A stretch of DNA of 64,000 bases from Omphiscola glabra (taxonomy: Eukaryota; Mollusca; Gastropoda; Lymnaeidae): NCBI GenBank assembly GCA_964017045.1, contig OZ024809.1, positions 4,425,012 to 4,489,011 on the forward strand, given 5' to 3'. Of this stretch, positions 47,180 through 56,856 are shown one piece after another. Position 1 is the first letter of the stretch. Each line of letters starts with the position of its first letter. Under the pieces are notes generated by a model. That model saw only the letters and a program-made list of their open reading frames with translations, searched no databases and had not been told where the DNA came from. Position numbers and translations under genes: made by a program.

Positions 47180-47540
47180 TGCTGGGTAGGTGGGTTGAGG
47201 GGGGTGTTGGGTAGTGGGTGGTGGTTGTGGGTGAGTGGGTTGATGCGCTTTGGGGAGTGGGTTAAGGGTACTGGGAGGGTGCAGAGGGTATGCTGGCTGG
47301 GTGAGTGGGTTTGCAGTTAGATTTGGTTGGGGCTAGGTGGGTGGGTTGGGGTGTCAGTTGGGTTGGTTGGGATGCTAGTTGTGTTGGTGAGGGATGCCAT
47401 GTGGGTTGGTGAGGGATGCTAGGTGGGTTGGTTTGGATGCTAGGTGAGTGGGTTGGGTTGCTGGGTAGGTGGATGAGGTAGTTGGCTGGGTTTGTTGTGT
47501 GTTATGTGCTGGGTGGGTGGTGAGCAGTTGTGAACACTGG
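47180..47540. repeat. degenerate GGGTGGGTTGG-rich repeat
   Basis: The words GATGCTAGGTGGGTTGGT and GGGTTGGGGTG recur irregularly with a period of about 20-25 bp. Confidence 0.75.
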
Positions 47541-48861
47541 GTGGGTGGGCTGCACGCACTGGAAGGATGATTGCCTGCGTGAATAAAATCTTTGTTGAGT
47601 ATTAGATTTAAAAAAAAAATTAAAACGATTAAATGGAAAATGTTAACAAAATGAATTGTATGATAATAAATTCAGAAAATTTGAATTTACAGTACCTCTC
47701 CTCCGACAGTGCTTTAAACTATTTCATTTTTTAAGGACAAAATTAGCATGTTTTCCTTCACTTTCTCTTGTTTTCTCCTGTCAATTCAAAGTCACCAATT
47801 ACCATTATGTAGTCTGGATTTGGATTTGCTCGTTATTTTTTGTACCTCCCCCTCCTCCCACACACTTCATCCTCTCCCCTATGCTCAAATAACGGCGAGG
47901 TGAGCATCCATATAGGGGAAACAATGGCTCATTACGGCCGGTCTGAAGAAGAAAAGCCCTCCCCTGGGGAGGGGGGGGGAGCGGACGGCAAGATTGAAGT
48001 TCTCAAGCTCTAAGTCTTAAACCCATCAGCTTTAGTTAAAGCTCTTGTAGAATAAACAAAAATATAATATATTTTTGTCATTTCTTTTCGACGATGACTG
48101 CACACGAAATTTAATTTTAGCATTTTAGGGCTACTACAATTCTAAGCCGGGTTGAAAAACCCATCAAAATATCGATATAATTAACTAAAAAGAAGTCAAA
48201 ATAAAACACGTGAGGATTTTGTGTACATTTAAAAAAAAATTATTTAAGTACTCAGCATCATTCTCCCTATTCTGGCGATGACTGAATCTGTCAAGAAACG
48301 TAACCATTTTAAATGCTCACGTCTGATTGGTTGTTTAATTTCAGCATTCAATGGCGGACTTTTCATTTCCGTTAAAATCTTAGCCGAACAGCAATTTTAA
48401 GCACGTTCCCATCCCAAGGGAGAGCATGGTTTACTCGTATCGTCATCTGCATTGAGAAAAAATAAATAAATTAACAACAGAAGAAACAAATATACTTTTA
48501 CCGTAATGCAGGACTGGATGACACATTTGCAATAAGTTCGGTAGCAATTTTCATCATAGACTTCTACCTCTGCAATTTAAAGCTGTGTAATATTTGTACT
48601 ATAGAAATAGTTGTTATATAAACATGGCTGCACCTCACAATGTTTTCCATTCACTGCTCATTACTATACATTTCGATTAATTTCGTATCATATAATTAGT
48701 ACCATTTATTCATTCATGTAACGTAAAATGATGTAAGTTTAAATGCGGTACCACTAGTTTTCTGTTTATGCATCCATCGATCACTGGAAGCAGGACACAC
48801 CAGAGGCAAAATAATATGTAAAAGATTGTTTGCAAGGGAATTCCATCCATCCCTGCCTCGC
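47541..48861. other. non-coding, no gene recognised
   Basis: Mostly AT-rich, with a poly-G patch at about 47967-47981. Confidence 0.45.
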
Positions 48862-49147
48862 TACAGCCCATGTTTGGCACTACAGCCCATGTTTGACACT
48901 ACAGCCCATGTTTGGCACTACAGCCCATATTTGACACTACAGCCCATGTTTGGTACTACGGCCCATGTTTGACACGACAGCCCATGTTTGGCACTACAGT
49001 CCATGTTTGGCACTACAGCCCATGTTTGGCGCTACAGCCCAAGTTTGGCACTACAGCCCATGTTTGGCACTACAGGCCATGTTTGGCACTACAGCCCATG
49101 TTTGGCACTACATCCCATGTTTGGCACTACAGCCCATGTTTAGCCTG
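48862..49147. repeat. 19 bp minisatellite, about 15 copies
   Basis: The unit is ACTACAGCCCATGTTTGGC with TTGAC, CATATT and CAAGTT variants. It ends about 40 bp before the LINE relic, just beyond that element's 3' side. Confidence 0.95.
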
Positions 49148-49189
49148 CCTCACTACTTCCTTCCACTCAGACCTAACTAATGCTTTTTT

Positions 49190-49560
49190 TGTTTCCTTTC
49201 TCCAAAGCTTGGATTTCTAGCTGCTGTGAATCCTTTTCCTCATCATCCACCCATCTAAGCCTGAGTCTGCCTTTGCGCCCTTTCCCTCTGGGGTTTTGGT
49301 GGTGCACCATCTTCACTCCTCTGTCATTTGGCATTTTTTCTAAGTGTCCTTCCCAGCGTAGCCTGCATTTTTTTTTTTTTTATTTCTGCTACTAGCGTGG
49401 GATCCTGATATAGACAATGCAACTCTTAGTAGATCCGCATTCTTCATCCATATTCATCCTTTGTTGGTCCATATACTTTCCGGAGAACTTTTCTCTCCCA
49501 AGTGTTTAATAGGTTTTATGCCGTTTTTTGTTAGTGTTCTTTTTATTGCAATATAAAGCA
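49190..49560 (-). pseudogene. C-terminal relic of a second non-LTR retrotransposon (RTE-like)
   Basis: Minus-strand translation gives RLRWEGHLEKMPNDRGVKMV, then HHQNPRGKGRKGRLRLRWVD and DEEKDSQQLEIQALEK. This is the conserved tail of many LINE pol proteins (RLRWxGH, GRxxxRWxDD). Upstream on the same strand, 49540 to 49385 encodes RKVYGPTKDEYG and ELHCLYQDPTLVAEI, the segment that normally precedes it. Stops and a poly-T/A insertion separate the two parts, so the copy is dead. The sequence differs from the elements at 18126 and 62098. Confidence 0.82.
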
Positions 49561-50273
49561 AATCTCAATCATAACTAAAGATTGCATTCAGAAAGAAAAA
49601 TCGTACACATATTTTGTTGCTAAGAAGTTAGTATTATATTATAATTTTTCTGTACTTATTTCCCTAACAGATTTTTTTTTTTTTTAATGCCGTCAGCTCT
49701 TTGCTGAAAACACTTATTACTTACACTAAGTGAATATGAATAGCGGGCCGCGATTTCAAACCGCCAGCTGAGAACCGCTGACATAGCGAGACGATGAGGC
49801 GTTGGTGTGATGGCTAACGACCTGGTTGGGGGCGGGGCCGCCACCCTAAAGTCTTCTTTACGGGCGGGAAGGGGGGGGGGTGCCCGAACAATGGCGATGA
49901 CTCCGCTTAAAAGGGAGATAATAATCAATGGCTTTTGACGAAGTCCAATCACTCCGGTGATCTCGTCGCGCGGACTCAAACGGATGTCTTCAGATGTCCG
50001 CTGCGACATTCTGGGAGGCCGCGAGACAACTCTTTGTGTTCAATGATTTAGCGACGGCTGATAAAGAGATTAAAACAAACTAAGAGGACTTTTGCTATCA
50101 TACGACTTTTTCCGTGCGATGTTCTAAAACTCTTAGGAAAAAAAAAAGGTTTGGGGGCGGGGGGAGGGAAATGGGGGCGGGGAAGCTATCTCGTAAACCT
50201 AGCAATACAAAACGAGGTTAAAGGGAGATTATTCTCAGTCGTTCCACACGGTGCTGTTAAGTCTCGACGCCAC
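49561..50273. other. non-coding; solitary hAT-like end near 49780
   Basis: CCAGCTGAGAACCGCTGACA at about 49766-49785, preceded by GCGGGCCGCGATTTCAAACC, resembles one end of a hAT element. No partner end was identified. A poly-G run lies at about 49871-49880. Confidence 0.4.
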
Positions 50274-50420
50274 CCCCATCTAGACTCCCCATCCAGAATC
50301 CCCATGCAGACTCCCCATCCAGACTCCCCATCCAGACTCCCCATCCAGACTCCCCATGCAGACTCCCCATCCAGACTCCCCATCCAGACACCCCATCCAG
50401 ACTCCCCATCCAGACTCCTC
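50274..50420. repeat. 13 bp minisatellite, about 11 copies
   Basis: The unit is CCCCATCCAGACT with GCAG and AATC variants. Both strands stay open in more than one frame. Confidence 0.94.
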
Positions 50421-51491
50421 CATGAATCACCTCCGAGTCAGCCCCACGATTTATTAAACTTAATTGTGTCACGAACCAGACTTGAGCGAGCTCTGTCAAA
50501 TTTACTCATTTTTATTTAGTGCCGTACTCTCTTAGGGTGTCTACCCACCTTTGAGGGTGTCTAAAAACTGTGTGGATGTCCCGGGTGCGGTGTGCACCCC
50601 CGTAATCCTGTAGACGCTACTGCGTCAATAGCTCAAAACGTCAGGAGGTGCAAATGTTCTCCAAATTGCTCACGAGGAGGCAATTAAAATTTTGCTGTCC
50701 TTTGCACAACTCACCTTTGCGAGCAAGGATTTTTCACTCAAATGAATATAAAAAAAACAATTATTATTTAACCCCAAAGCCAGTGTCTTCAAATTTTACG
50801 TCACCGTATCAAAATGAAATACAATGTCTACAAAATTTGAAATGAGGAAATTTTCAAAGAAATTCCAATCATGATTTTACTAATTTATTTTATGTAATTT
50901 ATTTTGTACTTTTATATTTATATTTGTTTTCTCCGCATAAATAGATTCAATAAACCATTTTCAACGGGGGAAAAAAAATATTTTGTGCGAAATGGTTAAA
51001 TAAGTTCGCCAACCCCCTGGATTAAAGATTTCATTTTAAAGACGATGATGAACTCTCTACACCAAAACCATTGCGGGCATTGCGTGCATGATAAGTCACA
51101 CTTCAGATAAAAGAAATTAAACCCAGTCAAGTCACGTTCAGAAAAGCCTTCAAAGATAGAAAACATTAGATAGTAAATGGCCGAAGCACGAATTGAAGTC
51201 AAGTGATAACCCACGATTGCTAACCTAAGGGAAGTAATAAAACAAATATATGCAACATTTTTGTGAACTTAAGAGTTACCTACGATCCTTTTTATTTTCC
51301 CAAATTTAGGTCGCATTAGATAAGTGGTCGGTAAATTGCGGCTTAGCAGTCGCGTGGTGCTCTTTGAAATGAACAATTGCATATAATTTCATTACAAATA
51401 ATAATTATCTATGTATGGATGTAACGCTGTCTTCAATAGCAACGCAAAAGGAAATTCCCAGTAGTTAGCAATAATTGGTATTCTTTGTAAA
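50421..51491. other. non-coding, no gene recognised
   Basis: AT-rich. Open frames are short and featureless. Confidence 0.45.
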
Positions 51492-52917
51492 GTGCGTTAC
51501 ATGAATGCATGTTTTGTCAAGTAGCTTTAGGAGATGGGGCGTTCTTAGGAATGGGACGTTCTTAGGAGATGGGGCGTTCTTAGGAGATGGGGCGTTCTTA
51601 GGACATGGGACGTTCTTAGGAGATGGGACGTTTTCAGGAGATGGGACGTTCTTAGGAGACGGGGCGTTCTTAGGAGATGGGACGTTCTTAAGAGATGGGA
51701 CGTTCTTAGGAGATGGGACGTTCTTAGGAGATGGGGCGTTCTTAGGACATGGGACGTTCTTAGGAGATGGGACGTTCTTAGGAGATGGGACGTTTTCAGG
51801 AGATGGGACGTTCTTAGGAGACGGGGCGTTCTTAGGAGATGGGACGTTCTTAAGAGATGGGACGTTCTTAGGAGATGGGACGTTCTTAGGAGATGGGACG
51901 TTCTTAGGAGATGGGACGTTCTTAGGAGATGGGACGTTCTTAGGAGATGGGACGTTCTTAGGAGATGGGACGATGTTAGGAGATGGGACGTTTTCAGGAG
52001 ATGGGACGTTCTTAGGAGATGGGGCGTTCTTAGGAGATGGGACGTTCTTAGGAGATGGGACGTTCTTAGGAGATGGGGCGTTCTTAGGAGATGGGACGTT
52101 CTTAGGAGATGGGACGTTCTTAGGAGATGGGACGATGTTAGGAGATGGGACGTTCTAAGGAGATGGGACGCTCTTAGGAGATGGGGCGTTCTTAGGAGAT
52201 GGGACGTTCTTAGGAGATGGGGCGTTCTTAGGAGACGGGACGTTCTTAGGAGATGGGACGTTCTTAGGAGATGGGATGTTCTTAGGAGATGGGACGATGT
52301 TAGGAGATGGGACGTTTTCAGGAGATGGGACGTTCTTAGGAGATGGGGCGTTCTTAGGAGATGGGACGTTCTTAGGAGATGGGACGTTCTTAGGAGATGG
52401 GGCGTTCTTAGGAGATGGGACGTTCTTAGGAGATGGGACGTTCTTAGGAGATGGGACGATGTTAGGAGATGGGACGTTCTAAGGAGATGGGACGCTCTTA
52501 GGAGATGGGGCGTTCTTAGGAGATGGGACGTTCTTAGGAGATGGGGCGTTCTTAGGAGACGGGACGTTCTTAGGAGATGGGACGTTCTTAGGAGATGGGA
52601 TGTTCTTAGGAGATGGGACGTTGTTATGAGATGCGACGTTCTTAGGAGATGGGGCGTTCTTAGGATATGGGACGTTGTTAGGAGATGGGATGTTCTTAGG
52701 ATATGGGACGTTCTTAGGAGACGGGACGTTCTTAAGAGATGGGACGTTCTTAGGAGATGGGGCGTTCTTAGGATATGGGACGTTGTTAGGAGATGGGACG
52801 TTCTTAGGAGATGGGACGTTCTTAGGATATGGGACGTTCTTAGGAGATGGGGCGTTCTTAGGAGATGGTACGTTCTTAGGAGTTGGGACGTTCTTAGGAG
52901 TTGGGACGTTCTTGGAA
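51492..52917. repeat. 18 bp array, about 77 copies, with its unique left seed
   Basis: The unit is CGTTCTTAGGAGATGGGA with GGGGCG, TTTTCAGG, CGATGTTAGG, GACATGG, GATATGG and TTCTAAGG variants. The left 47 bases (51492-51538) match the single-copy site at 31635-31681. The marker CGTTTTCAGG at 51989 and 52313, and CGTTCTAAGG at 52151 and 52475, both repeat at exactly 324 bp (18 units). The minus strand is open for 464 codons (LLRTSH repeats), which follows from the 18 bp period. Confidence 0.96.
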
Positions 52918-53605
52918 AACTTCGGGTGTTGGTCAACAATTCGGCCGGTTATTTTCTTACTTGTATGACATTATATTTAATTTTGAGCCTGCTGGAATAA
53001 CTAATAGTTGCATGAATCAGGCACATGTAAAAGCAATTTGATTTCAATATCCTAACATTTATTTAGGAACTAAGGATAAGTAAACAGGAATTCCAGGTTT
53101 ATGTTGAGGGAAAATCCGACTTCGAAACCTCAAATCTTGTATAATTTCTTCTCACAGACAAATCAACTAATGCATTTCTGCCAAATAACAAATACATATG
53201 TTGTATATCTCCATACAGACAGGTTCTCATGTTCCTCCTGAAGGACCCCGTCTCCAACAAGGGAGCCAGGGAGTGACATCTTAAACAACACCAAGAACAA
53301 CACCGATATCCCTTATCCCAACTGTGAGGAGGGAGCGCACGACACAGTGCTCAAGGCCTTCTGGGATAAAGTTTGCCAGCGACATCCGAAACTAAATCAG
53401 GGGGTCTCAAGATCTAAATCCTACTCCAAGCAAAAAGTCTCGCGAATACATTCTAATTATTGAGGGCTGTATTATTTTGACAAATCACTTTGCAGGACAA
53501 ATGCTACAAGTTTACAGCCCGCGTTATCAAAGTTTGAGACCACCTCATATGAACGAAATCTAGAGGTGCAATACAACACTGGTGTTCGCAGAAGCTCAAA
53601 GTGGA
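52918..53605. other. non-coding; coding-like patch near 53220-53400
   Basis: After an AG at 53219, positions 53220-53275 and about 53310-53400 look more GC-rich and exon-like. Frames are broken by stops and no family was recognised, so no gene is called. Confidence 0.3.
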
Positions 53606-53811
53606 CTCTAAGACAGTGGTTCTTAACCTTCCTAGTGCCGCGACCCTTTAATACAGTTCCTCGTGTTGTGGTGACGCCTCAAACATAAAATTAATTTCAT
53701 TGCTACTTCATAAATATGTGTTCTCCGATTGTCTTAGGTGGCCCCTGTGTGGTGGCCGTTCGATCCCAAAAGGGGGTCGCGACCCACATGCTGAGAACCG
53801 CTGCTCTAAGA
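53606..53811 (-). mobile_element. SPIN-like non-autonomous hAT element, copy 3 (element 53614-53803), perfect 8 bp target duplication
   Basis: Starts CAGTGGTTCTTAACCTTCC and ends CATGCTGAGAACCGCTG, a good terminal inverted repeat pair. Both flanks read CTCTAAGA exactly (53606-53613 and 53804-53811). The interior includes GCCGCGACCCTTTAATACAG, TTGCTACTTCATAAATATG and GGGGGTCGCGACCCAC. Orientation is the same as copy 1 and opposite to copy 2. At 190 bp it has no transposase. Confidence 0.92.
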
Positions 53812-55313
53812 CGAAGGCCTAGAAATGTTCAACACGCGAGTCTGAAATATCAACCATATTGTACATACCGGTACTTTGATTTTTTTTTTATGTGGAGTCA
53901 CCATTTCATGACCGGGTCGGGATATATCGATCATGTGGAAGAACCGCTGTGAACTGAACTATATTTAGAAAGCGTGTAGCGGTCATCGTTGATATCTCCT
54001 GATACACACCAGTGAACGTGTGACGATGATCCGTTAGATAACAACAGACGTCGATACTGAACGCCTAGTCAGTCAGTCAGCTGATGTGTGCTGTTACCCC
54101 GGTGGATACTGTGACGTGTACGCACTGAGTAAAGTGGTGTACACACACCATAAAAATGTGTATAAATGTGTACGTAGCAGTTGTTACTTATAATTCCAGT
54201 TTTGATTTATAGCTTCGCTCTGCTCAAAATCTTCTTTTAAAAAAGCCAACTTTTGGGACCTCTATTACCTACAAAAGCCAACGTTTGGATAAATAAATAT
54301 ATCCTATTTCGCTAAGGTAAGTCTTTAACTTGGACCTCTTTGTCACTCTGATTCATAAAATAATTTTCCCCATCATTGAAACAAGGCCAAATTTCTTAAG
54401 CTAAATCGTTCTGATTAAATGGACAAACACATCTCACAGGCCTTGGCAATCAAAACCTGCACCTGGGACGAAGCCGAAAATTAGGCACCACTTTTAAAAA
54501 ATGTATATATTACTACGCCACTTTGGAGAAAAAATTACGATTTAGCACCCTCAGAAGATGTCGCCTGGGGTGGGCGCTCCTGTCACCCACTTTTTTGCAA
54601 GACCTTTTGTCAATATTAAATGATTTGAATTTTTTTTTACACATCAACCTCCTGATCAACATGGTTGTACAATTTTGGAATAAAATATTTTTTTCCCCTT
54701 ATAAATAAACACTTATTTATTTGTATTGTTATAGCTTATCATTCGTCATTCGTGGCTCCTGTTTTTATTTCTATTTCATGAGGCCTCCCCTGCAGCGGCA
54801 GTTTCGGCTGCACCATTGGCAGCAGAACCTTGACCGCTGGCTGTTTTTCTGGTGTATCTCTCTCAGCTCCCACTCTCAACTGCCGTTCGCCAGCCGCACA
54901 TGTCATCGGCGAATCTTTCCCTCTTGGTTATTTCACCGCATTTACGTCTCTGTGACAGGCTGTCATGTTTGTAAAGCCCAGTCGCAAAGTTTTAGCCCCA
55001 AACACACAAAAAGAGTTTGTTAACAATTTTATAAGCAATGTTGAAACTATGCAACATCATGTAAAACAAAGAACAAAGAATTTGAAGCACAAAAATAACA
55101 TTCCGTATAATAAATACAAAGGGTAGGAACTCATTTAATAAAAACGAAAAAGATAATCTGTAAAAATAACTTGATTACTTCCCTTTTCTCAATGATATTG
55201 AACAATGAACAAATTCAAATTTTGTAAAAAAAAAAGGAAGATAATGTGAAGCACACCATTTTCAATAGAATGAAAACGTGAGTTGAATCTTGTGTCTGTT
55301 TTCGCCCTGGAGA
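53812..55313. other. sequence upstream of the claudin-like gene; no exon recognised
   Basis: A promoter or 5' exon for the gene at 55829 may lie here, but none is evident. Minus-strand positions 54960 to 54770 contain weak LINE-like words (RFADDMCGWRTAVESGS, and in another frame CCQWCSRNCRCRGGL), which could be a frameshifted pol relic. Confidence 0.4.
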
Positions 55314-55828
55314 AGTCAATCTTCTGACCATTCCAGATGGCATATCCTTAAACCTGTCAATCTTCTGACCATTCCAGATGGCATATCTTTAACCCTGTCA
55401 ATCTTCAGACCATTCCAGATGGCATATCTTTAACCCTGTCAATCTTCAGACCATTCCAGATGGCATATCCTTAAACCTGTCAATCTTCTGACCATTCCAG
55501 ATGGCATATCTTTAACCCTGTCAATCTTCAGACCATTCCAGATGGCATATCCTTAAACCTGTCAATCTTCTGACCATTCCAGAGGGCATATCCTTAAACC
55601 TGTCAATCTTCTGACCTTTCCAGATGGCATATCATTAAACCTGTCAATCCTCTGACCATTCCAGATGGCATATCCTTAAACCTGTCAATCTTCTGACCAT
55701 TCCAGATGGCATATCTTTAACCCTGTCAATCTTCAGACCATTCCAGATGGCAAATCTTTAACCCTGTCAATCTTCTGACCATTCCAGATGGCATATCTTT
55801 AACCCTGTCAATCTTCAGACCATTCCAG
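55314..55828. repeat. 41 bp array abutting exon 1 and repeating its 3' splice-site/ATG sequence
   Basis: About 12.5 copies of a 41 bp unit with core CAATCTTCTGACCATTCCAG followed by ATGGCATATC and TTTAACCCTGT. The last unit runs straight into the exon as GACCATTCCAG then ATGCCG. Thus 12 upstream units carry the same CCATTCCAG-like sequence (one is altered to CCTTTCCAG). Most also carry an ATG followed by a stop after four codons (ATG-GCA-TAT-CTT-TAA). Confidence 0.94.
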
Positions 55829-56036
55829 ATGCCGTTCGACGGATTCTTCACCACCCTCGGACTGGCGCAGGCCATGTTCGCCCTCGTCATGTGGGTAGGA
55901 GCGTTCCCGACGCGCGGATGGATCTCGGGCACGACGGTGTTTGGCCTCATTACCCAGGACCTGGAAGTGGGGCTGTTTAAGACGAGCAAGTCTGGCGTGA
56001 TCGTGGATACTAAAGACTACTTTAAGAGCCATTACG
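55829..56036 (+). CDS. claudin/PMP22-like four-transmembrane protein, exon 1
   Basis: Encodes residues 1-69 and the first base of codon 70, ending at the donor G|GTGAGT (56037). The start ATG sits on the array edge, preceded by CCATTCCAG. It could therefore be the initiator in a first coding exon, with either a spliced or a continuous 5' untranslated region. Residues about 7-26 (FTTLGLAQAMFALVMWVGAF) form transmembrane segment 1 after a very short N terminus, as in the claudin/PMP22/EMP superfamily. The long first extracellular loop (27-73) has VGLFKTS at 47-53, where classical claudins have GLWxxC. There are no cysteines in the loop, so it lacks the usual disulphide. Base composition is clearly more GC-rich than the surroundings. 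The family assignment rests on topology and TM4-region similarity, and the function (cell-contact or membrane-organising protein) is inferred. Confidence 0.8.
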
Positions 56037-56715
56037 GTGAGTACAATCAGCATGGGTGAGGTGTGGTGTGTGTATCACACGATGACAAAGATAGGATAAT
56101 TAAGTTCGTGAAGGAGCTCACGGCCGGCGTTTTAGGGACCAGTGAACCGAGCTATCAACTGACATCTCTTTTTATCAATCTGTACGATAAAGAAAATATA
56201 TGGTTTCCATTTTTAGACAAACAATCTTTACTCTATACTAGGTGCCTGCATTAGAAATAATATTAACTGAAAATTAACAGAAATCAAAATAATAGTTTAA
56301 TAGAAAATAACCATTGAACAAAATATTGATAGTTTAACTGGTTTTAAAATAATACGTTTGTTTTGTTCTTCTTTTATCACATATAAATAATATTTTTTAT
56401 TATGTTTGTATGTCGTGGTTACCTTAAGTTTGTCTCTGGTTCTTAGTGCAAAAGAAAAGAAAACAAACATGTCTTTGCTTACGGTAATTGAAATAGAGGG
56501 ACGCAACTTTCCAACGATAATCAGCTTAAGATAACTCTCCAACACGAGAAAGGGAAAACAAGAACCCCCCAAAAATGCCAAATATTATTATGTGGTAAAT
56601 CTTTATTTCATTTTGTGGTTGCAAACACCACCCCTCTACCACTCCCCTTCCCCCAATAAAAAAAAACAAAACAAAAAATCTATAATGGTCCTCTCGCCCA
56701 TACTTCTCATGACAG

Positions 56716-56856
56716 ACAGCATTGAGGCCACCATTGTCACCCTGAGTCTGGGCGGCATGTTCCAGCTGACGGCCGTCTGCCTCCTGTGCTGGTACTTCTA
56801 CACACCCGCCGTGAGAAAACTCGGCCTAGCCTACGTCATGTGTGCTATGATGGCAG
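56716..56856 (+). CDS. claudin/PMP22-like four-transmembrane protein, exon 2
   Basis: Follows a 679 bp GT-AG intron (56037-56715) whose acceptor is TTCTCATGACAG. The 141 bp exon starts with two bases that complete codon 70 (Asp) and ends with the first base of codon 117, so both introns are phase 1. Residues about 74-97 (SIEATIVTLSLGG to LLCWYFY) form transmembrane segment 2. A short basic loop (PAVRKLG) follows, and transmembrane segment 3 starts at about residue 105 (LGLAYVMCAMMA). The donor is GGCAG|GTAGGT at 56857. Its last 13 exonic bases (GCTATGATGGCAG) together with the donor form the unit of the 21 bp array that follows, so about 38 further copies of the same junction lie downstream. 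Confidence 0.85.

Noticed and set aside
51545..52939. A 464-residue minus-strand protein (LLRTSH repeats) and plus-strand GDGTFL repeats resembling a collagen- or silk-like protein
   Set aside because: Both strands are open because the unit is 18 bp. No signal peptide or flanking exon was found.
53220..53400. A possible exon (FLLKDPVSNKG-like and AFWDKVCQRHPKLNQ-like words)
   Set aside because: The two pieces are in broken frames with stops between them and no family was recognised. Suggestive only.
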